64,000 nucleotides of DNA from Tissierella creatinini (lineage in GTDB: Bacteria > Bacillota > Clostridia > Tissierellales > Tissierellaceae), in NCBI GenBank assembly GCA_005046945.1, contig SUSS01000001.1, positions 62,001-126,000 of the forward strand. The letters are read 5' to 3'. A program made the translations under genes and the position numbers. This document shows positions 46,151 through 53,666 of the stretch, piece by piece. The stretch's first letter is position 1. Each line of letters starts with the position of its first letter. The notes under the pieces were generated by a model, which saw only the letters and a list, made by a program, of their open reading frames with translations, was not told the DNA's origin and ran no database searches.

Positions 46151-46158
46151 GTGATAGA

Positions 46159-47076
46159 ATGGAATTATTAAATGTTAATAGTAATAAAATGTTTGAAACA
46201 GCAATTGCTCTTGGTAATTTTGATGGTGTTCATATAGGTCATCAGGAACTTATCAAAGAAATGATAAGACTTGCTAAAACATATGGATACCTTAGTTCTG
46301 TACTTATGTTTGACAATCATACTAAGTCAATTATAGACGGTAAAGGACCTTCATTAATAACCTGTAAAAAACAAAGATATGATATTATTCAAACTCTTGG
46401 AGTTAATAGAATATATACAATGGAATTTGATGAACTAATGATGAAGCTTTCCCCTGAAGAATTTGTTACTAAAATATTAATAGGAAATCTAAATGTAAAG
46501 GCTGTTGTAGTTGGAACTGACTATAGATTTGGTTATAAGGCAGTTGGCGATGCCCAAATGCTTAAGAAATTTGGAAACAAATATGGTATTAAGGTAAATG
46601 TTTTAGAACCTATATACATAGACGGAGAAATTGTTAGTAGTACTAGGATTAGGAAGTCTATTTTGAATGGAGATATGAAACAAGTTAGTAGATTTTTAGG
46701 TAGAAACTATTCTATATTAGGAAAAGTAGTACCAGGAAAGAGAATAGGCAATAAAATCGGTTTTCCTACTGCCAATATTGAGCCCCTTGTACACTATGTC
46801 TTGCCTAAGAATGGAGTCTATAGCACTGAAACTGTAGTAGATGGTATCAAATACCTTAGTGCATCTAGTGTAGGCTATAATCCAACTTTCCGCGAGGAAG
46901 TAATCAAGATAGAATCCCATATTATTGGTTTTGCTAGAAACATCTACGACTTAAATATAGAACTAATATTTATTGAATATCTTCGTGAGGAGAAGAAATT
47001 TGAAAATATTGAGCTTTTAAAAAGACAGATACTGGATGATATAAAAAGAGTTAAGAAAAATAAATTATTACGTTAA
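46159..47076 (+). CDS. ribF: Bifunctional riboflavin kinase/FAD synthetase
   Basis: Makes FMN and FAD. 305 residues: N-terminal adenylyltransferase with ALGNFDGVHIGHQELI near 17-32 and the SSTRIRKSI stretch near 159-167; C-terminal riboflavin kinase with GKRIGNKIGFPTANI near 194-208. The truB-ribF-rpsO order is widely conserved. The gene starts eight bases after truB. Confidence 0.96.
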   Translation: MELLNVNSNKMFETAIALGNFDGVHIGHQELIKEMIRLAKTYGYLSSVLMFDNHTKSIIDGKGPSLITCKKQRYDIIQTLGVNRIYTMEFDELMMKLSPEEFVTKILIGNLNVKAVVVGTDYRFGYKAVGDAQMLKKFGNKYGIKVNVLEPIYIDGEIVSSTRIRKSILNGDMKQVSRFLGRNYSILGKVVPGKRIGNKIGFPTANIEPLVHYVLPKNGVYSTETVVDGIKYLSASSVGYNPTFREEVIKIESHIIGFARNIYDLNIELIFIEYLREEKKFENIELLKRQILDDIKRVKKNKLLR

Positions 47077-47084
47077 GAACTTTA

Positions 47085-47113
47085 TTTACAAATGTGTTTC
47101 ATTATGATAATAT
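47085..47113 (+). promoter_or_regulatory. Promoter for rpsO
   Basis: TTTACA (47085-47090) and TAATAT (47108-47113), spacer 17, at nine bases from the ribF stop. Confidence 0.65.
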
Positions 47114-47129
47114 ATTAATGTTAAAGATT

Positions 47130-47176
47130 ACCTTATGCTAAGTTTTTCGTTCCTCGGCGACTACTTTGCATTAGGT
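47130..47176 (+). promoter_or_regulatory. rpsO leader structure (candidate S15-binding site)
   Basis: ACCTTATGC (47130-47138) pairs with GCATTAGGT (47168-47176) except for one mismatch. The enclosed region holds CGGCGAC near 47155-47161, which recalls the GGC/GU site that S15 uses on 16S rRNA. The rpsO ATG is 27 bases further on. Confidence 0.5.
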
Positions 47177-47202
47177 GTACAAAAATAATAGGAGGTGCTA
47201 CT

Positions 47203-47469
47203 ATGTTAGCAAAAGAATTAAAAGATCAAGTCATCAACGATTACAAATTACATGAAGGTGATACTGGTTCACCAGAGGTGCAAATTGCACTTTTAACTTA
47301 CAGAATTAATTCATTGAATGAGCATTTGAAATCACACAAAAAAGATCACCACTCCAGAAGAGGATTATTAAAGATGGTTGGTCAAAGAAGAGGACTTATG
47401 AAGTATCTAAAAAACAGTGATATTGAAAGATATCGTTCTTTAATTGAAAAATTAGGCATCAGAGGTTAA
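47203..47469 (+). CDS. rpsO: Small ribosomal subunit protein uS15
   Basis: 30S protein binding 16S rRNA early in assembly; 88 residues with [19 protein letters not shown] at about 17-35 and [20 protein letters not shown] near 47-66, the classic S15 signature. AGGAGGTG precedes the ATG. Followed by a hairpin at 47472-47491. Confidence 0.98.
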   Translation: MLAKELKDQVINDYKLHEGDTGSPEVQIALLTYRINSLNEHLKSHKKDHHSRRGLLKMVGQRRGLMKYLKNSDIERYRSLIEKLGIRG

Positions 47470-47471
47470 TA

Positions 47472-47491
47472 AGAGCGGGTTTTCCCGCTCT
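47472..47491 (+). terminator. Hairpin after rpsO
   Basis: AGAGCGGG pairs perfectly with CCCGCTCT around TTTT. The downstream sequence ATTAGTTT is not a good U-tract, so termination may be partial. Confidence 0.55.
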
Positions 47492-47602
47492 ATTAGTTTA
47501 TAAAGATGAATTTATTAGAAGCTAATCTAATATTTTATTACGAATAGGAAAGTTCAACTTTGAGATATTAATAGAATGAGAACTTTACGAAAAACCAGTA
47601 AC

Positions 47603-47642
47603 AAGAAAAGCTACTAAAGAAATATTAGTAGTAGCTTTTCTT
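47603..47642 (+). promoter_or_regulatory. Long hairpin in the pnp 5' region
   Basis: AAGAAAAGCTAC (47603-47614) and GTAGCTTTTCTT (47631-47642) pair fully, extended by two more pairs. It lies between rpsO and pnp, 41 bases before the pnp ATG. It may be a terminator, or an RNase III cleavage site of the kind that allows PNPase self-control in enterobacteria. The rest of 47492-47682 shows no gene and no clear promoter. Confidence 0.55.
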
Positions 47643-47682
47643 ATAAAAATTTAGGAAAATATATCCTAAAAGGAGGTATTCA

Positions 47683-49806
47683 ATGGAAAAGAAATTCCAA
47701 TACAAGCTAGCTGGAAGAGACTTAACTGTTACAGTGGAAAAAGTTGCCGAACAAGCTAGTGGCTCATGTCTCGTGCAATATGGAGATACTATGGTTCTAG
47801 CTACTGCAACTGCATCTAAACAGCCAAGAGAGGGAATTGATTTCTTCCCCCTAAGTTGTGATTATGAAGAGAAACTTTATTCAGTAGGTAAGATTCCTGG
47901 CGGCTTTATTAAAAGAGAAGGAAGACCAAGTGAAAAAGCTATTCTTACATCTAGATTAATAGATAGACCAATTCGTCCGCTATTCCCAGATGGTTATAGA
48001 AACGATGTACAGGTTATAACTACTGTCTTGTCAGTAGATCAGGACAATAGCCCTGAGATAACTGCTATGATAGGTTCTTCTATTGCATTATCTATTTCAA
48101 GCATACCTTTTAATGGACCTACTGGATCGGTTCATATGGGTTCTGTTGATGGGAAACTTATAGTTAATCCAACATCAGAAGAAAGAGATAAATCTGATAT
48201 CAATCTTACAGTATCCGGTACTAAGGATGCAATAATGATGGTTGAAGCAGGTGCTAATATAGTATCAGAAAAGACTATGTTAGATGCCATATTGAAAGCA
48301 CATGAAGAGATAAAAAAAATCTGTGATTTTATCGAAGGTATTGTTAAGGAATGTGGAAAAGAAAAGACAGAATTTGCAATATTTATGCCGAATTCAGAAA
48401 TAAATGAAAAAATCAGGACCTATGGAACAGAGAAGCTTATTTCTGCAGTAAATACGGTTATGAAGCAAGAAAGAGAAGAAAACATAACTAATGTAACAAA
48501 TGAAATAAGAGAAAAATTCCTTGAAGAATATCCAGAAAGTCCTAAGGATATTAATGAGATTATTGAAAACATAATCAAAGAGGAAGTTAGACGTCTTATT
48601 CTTGAAGAAGGCATTAGGCCTGACAATAGAAAGATGGACGAGATAAGAAAGATTACTACAGATGTTGGATTATTACCTAGAACCCATGGTTCAGGTTTAT
48701 TTACTAGAGGTCAAACACAGGTATTAACCATTGCAACTCTTGGTGCTAAGAGTGATGTTCAAATAATCGATGGTCTTGGAGATGATGAATCTAAGCGTTA
48801 CATGCATCATTACAACTTCCCACCATATTCAGTTGGAGAAGCTAGGCCAATGAGAGGTCCAGGAAGGAGGGAAATAGGTCATGGTGCTCTAGCTGAGCGT
48901 GCTTTAGAGCCTGTTATTCCTTCTGTTGAGGAATTCCCTTATACTATTAGATTAGTATCTGAAGTTTTGAGTTCAAATGGTTCTTCATCTCAAGCAAGTG
49001 TATGTGGAAGTACATTAGCATTGCTTGATGCAGGTGTACCAATAAAAGCTCCGGTTGCAGGAATTGCTATGGGACTAATCAAGACTGACGATAAGGTTGC
49101 AATTCTATCTGATATTCAAGGACTAGAAGACCATCTTGGAGATATGGACTTTAAAGTAGCGGGAACTAAGGATGGAATTACTGCTATTCAAATGGACATT
49201 AAAATTTCTGGAATAGATGAAAAGATATTAGTTGAAGCCTTAGAGAAGGCAAGGCAAGGAAGATTATTTATCTTAGATAAAATGACAGAAGTTATTACAG
49301 AACCTAGAGCAGAGCTTTCTCAATATGCACCTAAAATCTATACTATGCAGGTAAATCCTGATAAAATAAGAGATATTATAGGACCTGGTGGAAAGGTTAT
49401 AAATAAGATAATTGATGAAACTGGCGTTAAGATAGATATCGATGATGATGGTAAGGTATTGATAGCTGCAGTTGATGCTGAAGGCGGAAGACGAGCAGTA
49501 GAATTGATTACTAATATCGTTAAGGAAGTAGAAGCAGGGGAAATCTACCTAGGCAAGGTAACTAGGGTAACTACCTTTGGGGCATTTGTTGATGTTCTTA
49601 ATGGTAAGGAGGGTTTAGTTCATATTTCTCAACTTGCTAGGGAAAGAGTTGCAAAAGTAGAAGATGTCGTCAAAGTTGGGGATGAAATAATGGTAAAGGT
49701 TATGGAAATTGACAACCAAGGCAGAATTAATCTATCAAGAAAGGCTCTATTACCAGAAGAACCTAAGGAAAATAAACAAGAAAAGGATCAAAAAACCGAA
49801 GATTAA
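47683..49806 (+). CDS. pnp: Polynucleotide phosphorylase
   Basis: 3'-to-5' phosphorolytic exoribonuclease of the RNA degradation machinery; in Firmicutes it works beside RNase Y, whose gene also lies in this window. 707 residues: first RNase PH domain (about 1-215), helical linker, second RNase PH domain ([18 protein letters not shown] and EAYP-type [10 protein letters not shown]), then KH with [12 protein letters not shown] near 565-576 and S1 with [18 protein letters not shown] near 635-652. Confidence 0.98.
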   Translation: MEKKFQYKLAGRDLTVTVEKVAEQASGSCLVQYGDTMVLATATASKQPREGIDFFPLSCDYEEKLYSVGKIPGGFIKREGRPSEKAILTSRLIDRPIRPLFPDGYRNDVQVITTVLSVDQDNSPEITAMIGSSIALSISSIPFNGPTGSVHMGSVDGKLIVNPTSEERDKSDINLTVSGTKDAIMMVEAGANIVSEKTMLDAILKAHEEIKKICDFIEGIVKECGKEKTEFAIFMPNSEINEKIRTYGTEKLISAVNTVMKQEREENITNVTNEIREKFLEEYPESPKDINEIIENIIKEEVRRLILEEGIRPDNRKMDEIRKITTDVGLLPRTHGSGLFTRGQTQVLTIATLGAKSDVQIIDGLGDDESKRYMHHYNFPPYSVGEARPMRGPGRREIGHGALAERALEPVIPSVEEFPYTIRLVSEVLSSNGSSSQASVCGSTLALLDAGVPIKAPVAGIAMGLIKTDDKVAILSDIQGLEDHLGDMDFKVAGTKDGITAIQMDIKISGIDEKILVEALEKARQGRLFILDKMTEVITEPRAELSQYAPKIYTMQVNPDKIRDIIGPGGKVINKIIDETGVKIDIDDDGKVLIAAVDAEGGRRAVELITNIVKEVEAGEIYLGKVTRVTTFGAFVDVLNGKEGLVHISQLARERVAKVEDVVKVGDEIMVKVMEIDNQGRINLSRKALLPEEPKENKQEKDQKTED

Positions 49807-49816
49807 TTAATTAATT

Positions 49817-49847
49817 CATGAACCATATGGTTCATGTTTTATTTTTT
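49817..49847 (+). terminator. Terminator after pnp
   Basis: Perfect palindrome CATGAACCAT/ATGGTTCATG (49817-49836) followed by TTTTATTTTTT. Confidence 0.88.
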
Positions 49848-49895
49848 GTATAATTATACTTCCTTTGAATATATATAAGTAGAAGGAGGGATAGC

Positions 49896-50603
49896 ATGAA
49901 ATTTTTAATTGTAAGTAGAAAAACACTAGGGATAATAGCGATAGCTCTAGGGGTGTTAGTAGTAGTTTTATTAATCTTCGCCTTTTCCTTTAATAGTAAG
50001 GATGTTTTTAAGGAGGATATTTACTATAAGGGAACTAGTAAAGACAAGGTGATAGCATTTGTGTGTAATGTTGACTGGGGTAATGAGTTTATATTACCTA
50101 TGCTGGAAATATTAAAAGAGAGGGATATCCATATTTCTTTTTTCCCAACGGGTAGGTGGGCTGAGAACAATCCTGAAATAGTTAAGAAGATTTCATATAT
50201 GGGTCATGAAATAGGGAATCACGGATATTCACACAGGGACTATAGTAAATTAACATATGAGGAGAATAAAGAAGAGATAAGTAAGGCGAATACAATCTTA
50301 GAGGAAATAACTGGGCAATCCCCTAAGTATTTTGGTCCTCCCTCTGGTGCTTATAATGAATATACACTTAAAGCATCAAAGGACTTAAATAATAAATTTG
50401 TATTATGGAGCATAGATACAATAGATTGGAGAGAAGATGCAAATTCAGACCTAATTACTAAGAGAGTCATGGAAAAAACAGAAAACTCAGCTATAGTTCT
50501 AATGCATCCTACAGAAAATACAGTTAAGGCTTTACCTGAAATAATAAATTATCTATTTCAAAATGGTTATAAAATTGGTACAATAAGTGATGTAATCTCA
50601 TAA
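49896..50603 (+). CDS. YlxY/PdaB-type polysaccharide deacetylase-like protein
   Basis: NodB-fold protein of 235 residues with one N-terminal membrane anchor at about 10-31 and the rest outside the membrane. The histidine pair is present in GNHGYSHRDYS near 109-119, with GPPSGAYN and the C-terminal VLMHPTEN. The TFDDG motif, however, reads NVDWGN: the first Asp stays but the second, a metal ligand in active deacetylases, is replaced by Trp. In Bacillus the equivalent gene after pnp is ylxY, also degenerate. A cell-wall or sporulation role is likely; catalysis is doubtful. Confidence 0.88.
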   Translation: MKFLIVSRKTLGIIAIALGVLVVVLLIFAFSFNSKDVFKEDIYYKGTSKDKVIAFVCNVDWGNEFILPMLEILKERDIHISFFPTGRWAENNPEIVKKISYMGHEIGNHGYSHRDYSKLTYEENKEEISKANTILEEITGQSPKYFGPPSGAYNEYTLKASKDLNNKFVLWSIDTIDWREDANSDLITKRVMEKTENSAIVLMHPTENTVKALPEIINYLFQNGYKIGTISDVIS

Positions 50604-50615
50604 ATGGAGGAAAGT

Positions 50616-51923
50616 ATGTATATACTAGATAAGCTAGAAAACGGTATAAGAATTGTGATGGAAAGGATAGATTATGTAAATTCAGTAACTATAGGTATCC
50701 TAATAGATAATGGATCAATCAGAGAAGACCTATCCAATAATGGAGTATCACATTTTATTGAGCACATGCTCTTTAAAGGAACTAAAAATAGAACCCCTAA
50801 AGAAATTGCAGAATCCATCGATGATATAGGAGGACAGATTAACGCCTTTACCGGCAAGGAACAGACTTGTTATTTTGCAAAAGTCTTAGATCAACATCTA
50901 CCAATAGCCATAGATGTACTTGGAGATATGCTTAATAACTCATTATTTCTTCCTGAGGATATAATCAAGGAGAAGGGAGTAATATTAGAAGAAATTAATA
51001 TGTATCAAGATGCTCCAGAGGATTTAGTGTTTGAATTATTAAACGACCTAATGTTTGAAGGTACAAGCCTTGAATTTCCAATACTCGGTACTGTTGAAAC
51101 TATATCAAAACTTAATAGGGAAATCATTATCGATTACTTCTATAAGAACTATAATCCCAATAATATTGTTATATCTTTAGCAGGTAAATTTGACTCTAAA
51201 GAGGTTGTTAAGCTATTAAATGAGAGTTTCGGCAACTTCAATAAGGGGATAAAGACTACTCTGAATAGAATAAATACTATCCATAAATACGAAAATAAAA
51301 TAAAAGGAATTAAGAAGGACATTGAACAGTTAAATATCTGTCTTGGATTAGAGGCAGTCAATAATATATCTGAAGATGTGCAACCTATTTTAGTTATGAA
51401 CAATGTATTTGGAGGAAGCATGAGTTCTAGGCTTTTCCAAAGGATTAGAGAAGAACGTGGATTAGTCTATGCTATAGATTCCCATCTTTCTACCTATGAC
51501 AATACAGGAAACTTCACAATATATGCAGGTTTAAATCCCGAGTACCTTATAAAAGTTATGGAATTAGTTAATGTAGAGATGGACTATATAAAGAAGAATC
51601 TAATTTCAAAGGAAGAATTAAGGAAATCCAAGGAACAACTAAAGGGGAACTATATCCTTGGTATGGAAGGTACCTTTAATAGAATGTTTGAAATTGGTAA
51701 GTCTATAGCTCTATTAGGTAGAATAGAATCTCCAAAAGAAGTAATAGATAAGATTGATGCTGTTACTATGGATGACATTCAAAGGGTAGTAAATAATATT
51801 TTTGATAAATCGAAGCTTAACATTGCCTATGTAGGAGAATTGAAAGACGATAGAAAAACAAATGATGAATTAAAAAATATATTTGAAATGAGGATTAATG
51901 ATGAAGGTAAAAGTAGTAAATAA
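50616..51923 (+). CDS. M16 family zinc peptidase (MlpA/YmxG)
   Basis: Insulinase/mitochondrial-processing-peptidase type protease of 435 residues. The inverted zinc motif HFIEH (HxxEH) is at about 47-51, with the distal Glu in the ILEEINMYQDAPEDL stretch near 125-139; the second half is the inactive-like domain with RIREERGLVYAIDS. The pnp-ylxY-ymxG order is that of Bacillus. The ATG at 50616 follows GGAGG; the ATG at 50604 overlaps it. Substrate unknown. Confidence 0.93.
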   Translation: MYILDKLENGIRIVMERIDYVNSVTIGILIDNGSIREDLSNNGVSHFIEHMLFKGTKNRTPKEIAESIDDIGGQINAFTGKEQTCYFAKVLDQHLPIAIDVLGDMLNNSLFLPEDIIKEKGVILEEINMYQDAPEDLVFELLNDLMFEGTSLEFPILGTVETISKLNREIIIDYFYKNYNPNNIVISLAGKFDSKEVVKLLNESFGNFNKGIKTTLNRINTIHKYENKIKGIKKDIEQLNICLGLEAVNNISEDVQPILVMNNVFGGSMSSRLFQRIREERGLVYAIDSHLSTYDNTGNFTIYAGLNPEYLIKVMELVNVEMDYIKKNLISKEELRKSKEQLKGNYILGMEGTFNRMFEIGKSIALLGRIESPKEVIDKIDAVTMDDIQRVVNNIFDKSKLNIAYVGELKDDRKTNDELKNIFEMRINDEGKSSK

Positions 51924-52332
51924 GAGTTCAAACCCTTTACCAAGTTATAAAACAGATGGTTCTGCCGGAATGGATTTAAAGGCTTCTCTTGAAGCTTCAA
52001 TTGTTTTAAAACCATTCCAGAGAGCGTTAATACCAACAGGTCTTTTCATATCTATACCACAAGAATTTGAAGGGCAAATCAGAGCTAGAAGTGGACTAGC
52101 AATTAATAACGGGATTTCATTGGTAAATGGAATTGGAACAATTGATAGTGATTATAGGGGAGAAGTAAAAATCATACTTATCAATCTAGGAGACGAAGAT
52201 TTCATAATAAACAACGGAGACAGAATTGCTCAATTAGTATTAGCTAAGTATGAAAAAGTTGAGTTTGAAATAGTAGAAGATTTGGACATTACAGAAAGAG
52301 GAAATGGAGGCTTTGGTCATACAGGATTTTAA
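51901..52332 (+). CDS. dut: dUTP diphosphatase
   Basis: Removes dUTP, preventing uracil in DNA and giving dUMP for thymidylate. 143 residues, trimeric type: GSAGMDLKA (motif I), RARSGLA (II), GIGTIDSDYRGEV (III), GDRIAQLV (IV) and RGNGGFGHTG (V) are all present. ATG 51901 is seven bases after GAGG; ATG 51898 directly before it is also possible. Overlaps the peptidase gene by 23 bases. Confidence 0.97.
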   Translation: MKVKVVNKSSNPLPSYKTDGSAGMDLKASLEASIVLKPFQRALIPTGLFISIPQEFEGQIRARSGLAINNGISLVNGIGTIDSDYRGEVKIILINLGDEDFIINNGDRIAQLVLAKYEKVEFEIVEDLDITERGNGGFGHTGF

Positions 52333-52363
52333 TATCTAATTAGATATTATCATAAATGATAAT
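52331..52363. repeat. Overlapping AT-rich palindromes after dut
   Basis: AATATCTAATTAGATATT (52331-52348) is a perfect palindrome and overlaps a second repeat, ATTATCAT/ATGATAAT (52346-52353 with 52356-52363). A further pair TTAGATAA/TTATCTAA lies at 52395-52402 and 52423-52430. No T-run follows; role unclear. Confidence 0.7.
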
Positions 52364-52466
52364 CATAAAATTACCTACACTTTCATATAAATAATTAGAT
52401 AAACTTTATATATCAACACTACTTATCTAATCCTAAATTATTTTAATAGAAAAGGACGGTGAAATT

Positions 52467-52706
52467 ATGAGATTAAGCGAGCTCGGTCAGAAGGAGGTTG
52501 TGAATCTAAATAGCGGAGGAAGAATGGGGATATTAGCTGACTTGGATTTAGTTATAGATGAAGAAACCGGAAAAATCTTTAGTTTATTAGTACCAGATAG
52601 AAAATTCTCATTGAAGATTTTTGCTACAGAACGAACTTCAATGGAAATTCCATGGGATTCTATTAGAAAAATCGGATATGATATGATTATTGTAGAATTA
52701 GATTAA
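52467..52706 (+). CDS. YlmC/YmxH family PRC-barrel protein
   Basis: Small PRC-barrel protein of 79 residues: MRLSELGQKEVVNLNSGGRM, then LADLDLVIDEETGKI and a closing VPWDSIRKIG-like strand (IPWDSIRKIGYDMIIVEL). The family is linked to sporulation in Bacillus and clostridia (ylmC, ymxH); ymxH is also next to ymxG and spoV genes there. Preceded by AAGGACGGTG. No signal peptide or enzyme motif. Confidence 0.9.
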   Translation: MRLSELGQKEVVNLNSGGRMGILADLDLVIDEETGKIFSLLVPDRKFSLKIFATERTSMEIPWDSIRKIGYDMIIVELD

Positions 52707-52754
52707 AGAATAGCTTCTGACTAAGTCTTATATCAATTGTTTTTTTACTAAATT

Positions 52755-52799
52755 AGTTCAAAACAGTTCTCTTAAATTTTAAGAACTAATAGTTGAACT
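52755..52799 (+). repeat. Two-part nested inverted repeat after ylmC
   Basis: AGTTCAA (52755-52761) pairs with TTGAACT (52793-52799), and inside it AGTTCT (52765-52770) pairs with AGAACT (52782-52787). It could be a hairpin in the ylmC 3' region. No T-run directly follows. Confidence 0.55.
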
Positions 52800-52815
52800 T
52801 TCCTATTTTTAATTA

Positions 52816-52843
52816 AAACATAATCTTCTTGATTATGTTTTTT
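52816..52843 (+). terminator. Terminator before tepA
   Basis: AAACATAATC (52816-52825) pairs with GATTATGTTT (52831-52840) around TTCTT, ending in a run of six T. Confidence 0.9.
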
Positions 52844-52907
52844 GGCATAAATCCTAAAATAAGGTTAATGCTAATATAGAAGAGAAAAATAGAAAGGAGA
52901 AGATTTA

Positions 52908-53594
52908 ATGGATGAAGAAACAAAACAAGATATAGAACAAGAACTGGAAAATAATGATACTATAAAAGATTTTGGTATCCCAGGTTATGTGGGATATAAA
53001 AAGAATATACAATTTATATCCCTTATAGGAGAAATTGAAGGTCATTATGTTGCTCCCTCTGATAAGAAAACTACAAAATATGAGCATATTATTCCTTTAT
53101 TGATAGGTAGTCAACAGGATCCTTCTATTGAAGGCTTGTTTATAATACTAAATACAGTTGGTGGTGATGTTGAAGCAGGACTTGCCTTGGCTGAGCTTAT
53201 TAACGGAATTAATAAGCCTAAAGTATCCATTGTACTAGGAGGAGGTCATAGTATAGGTGTTCCTCTAGCTACTTCAACAGACTATTCTGTTATTGTACCA
53301 TCAGCCACTATGACTATTCACCCTATCAGGACTACTGGATTAGTAGTAGGAGGACCTCAAACCTTTAGATATTTTCAAAAGATGCAGCAGAGAATTAATA
53401 ATTTTATCTTAAGAACATCAAAAATTAGGGAAGAAACTCTAATAGAATTAATGTATGCAACCGACCAGCTTGCAAATGATGTTGGAACTATATTAGTCGG
53501 AGATGAAGCAGTAAAATATGGGCTCATTGATTCAGTTGGAAACTTTACTTTTGCTCTTGAAAAACTAAATGAGTTAATTGAAAACACTAGGTAA
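52908..53594 (+). CDS. tepA: ClpP-like serine protease TepA (YmfB)
   Basis: ClpP/crotonase-fold protein of 228 residues. GGGHSIGVPLA near 107-117 holds the nucleophile Ser and MTIHPIR near 133-139 the His; the region LNTVGGDVEAGLALAE is the ClpP-type helix stretch. In Bacillus the homologue, called translocation-enhancing protein TepA, lies before spoIIIE, as here before ftsK. It lacks the Clp-ATPase docking features that I could recognise. AAAGGAGAAG precedes the ATG. Confidence 0.92.
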   Translation: MDEETKQDIEQELENNDTIKDFGIPGYVGYKKNIQFISLIGEIEGHYVAPSDKKTTKYEHIIPLLIGSQQDPSIEGLFIILNTVGGDVEAGLALAELINGINKPKVSIVLGGGHSIGVPLATSTDYSVIVPSATMTIHPIRTTGLVVGGPQTFRYFQKMQQRINNFILRTSKIREETLIELMYATDQLANDVGTILVGDEAVKYGLIDSVGNFTFALEKLNELIENTR

Positions 53595-53608
53595 AGAATC
53601 TTCTAATA

Positions 53609-53617
53609 TGGTATAAT
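53609..53617 (+). promoter_or_regulatory. Extended -10 promoter for ftsK
   Basis: TGGTATAAT (TG at 53609-53610, TATAAT at 53612-53617) with no good -35 at 17 bases. It begins 14 bases after the tepA stop. Confidence 0.5.
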
Positions 53618-53666
53618 AGCCTTATACGAAAAAGTATTTTAAAAAAAATATGGATTAGGTGAAGGC

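Noticed and set aside
52349-52400. Possible sigma-E promoter for ylmC (TCATAAA with CATATAAA)
   Set aside because: Both boxes match poorly in a very AT-rich stretch; the ylbJ site is much better.
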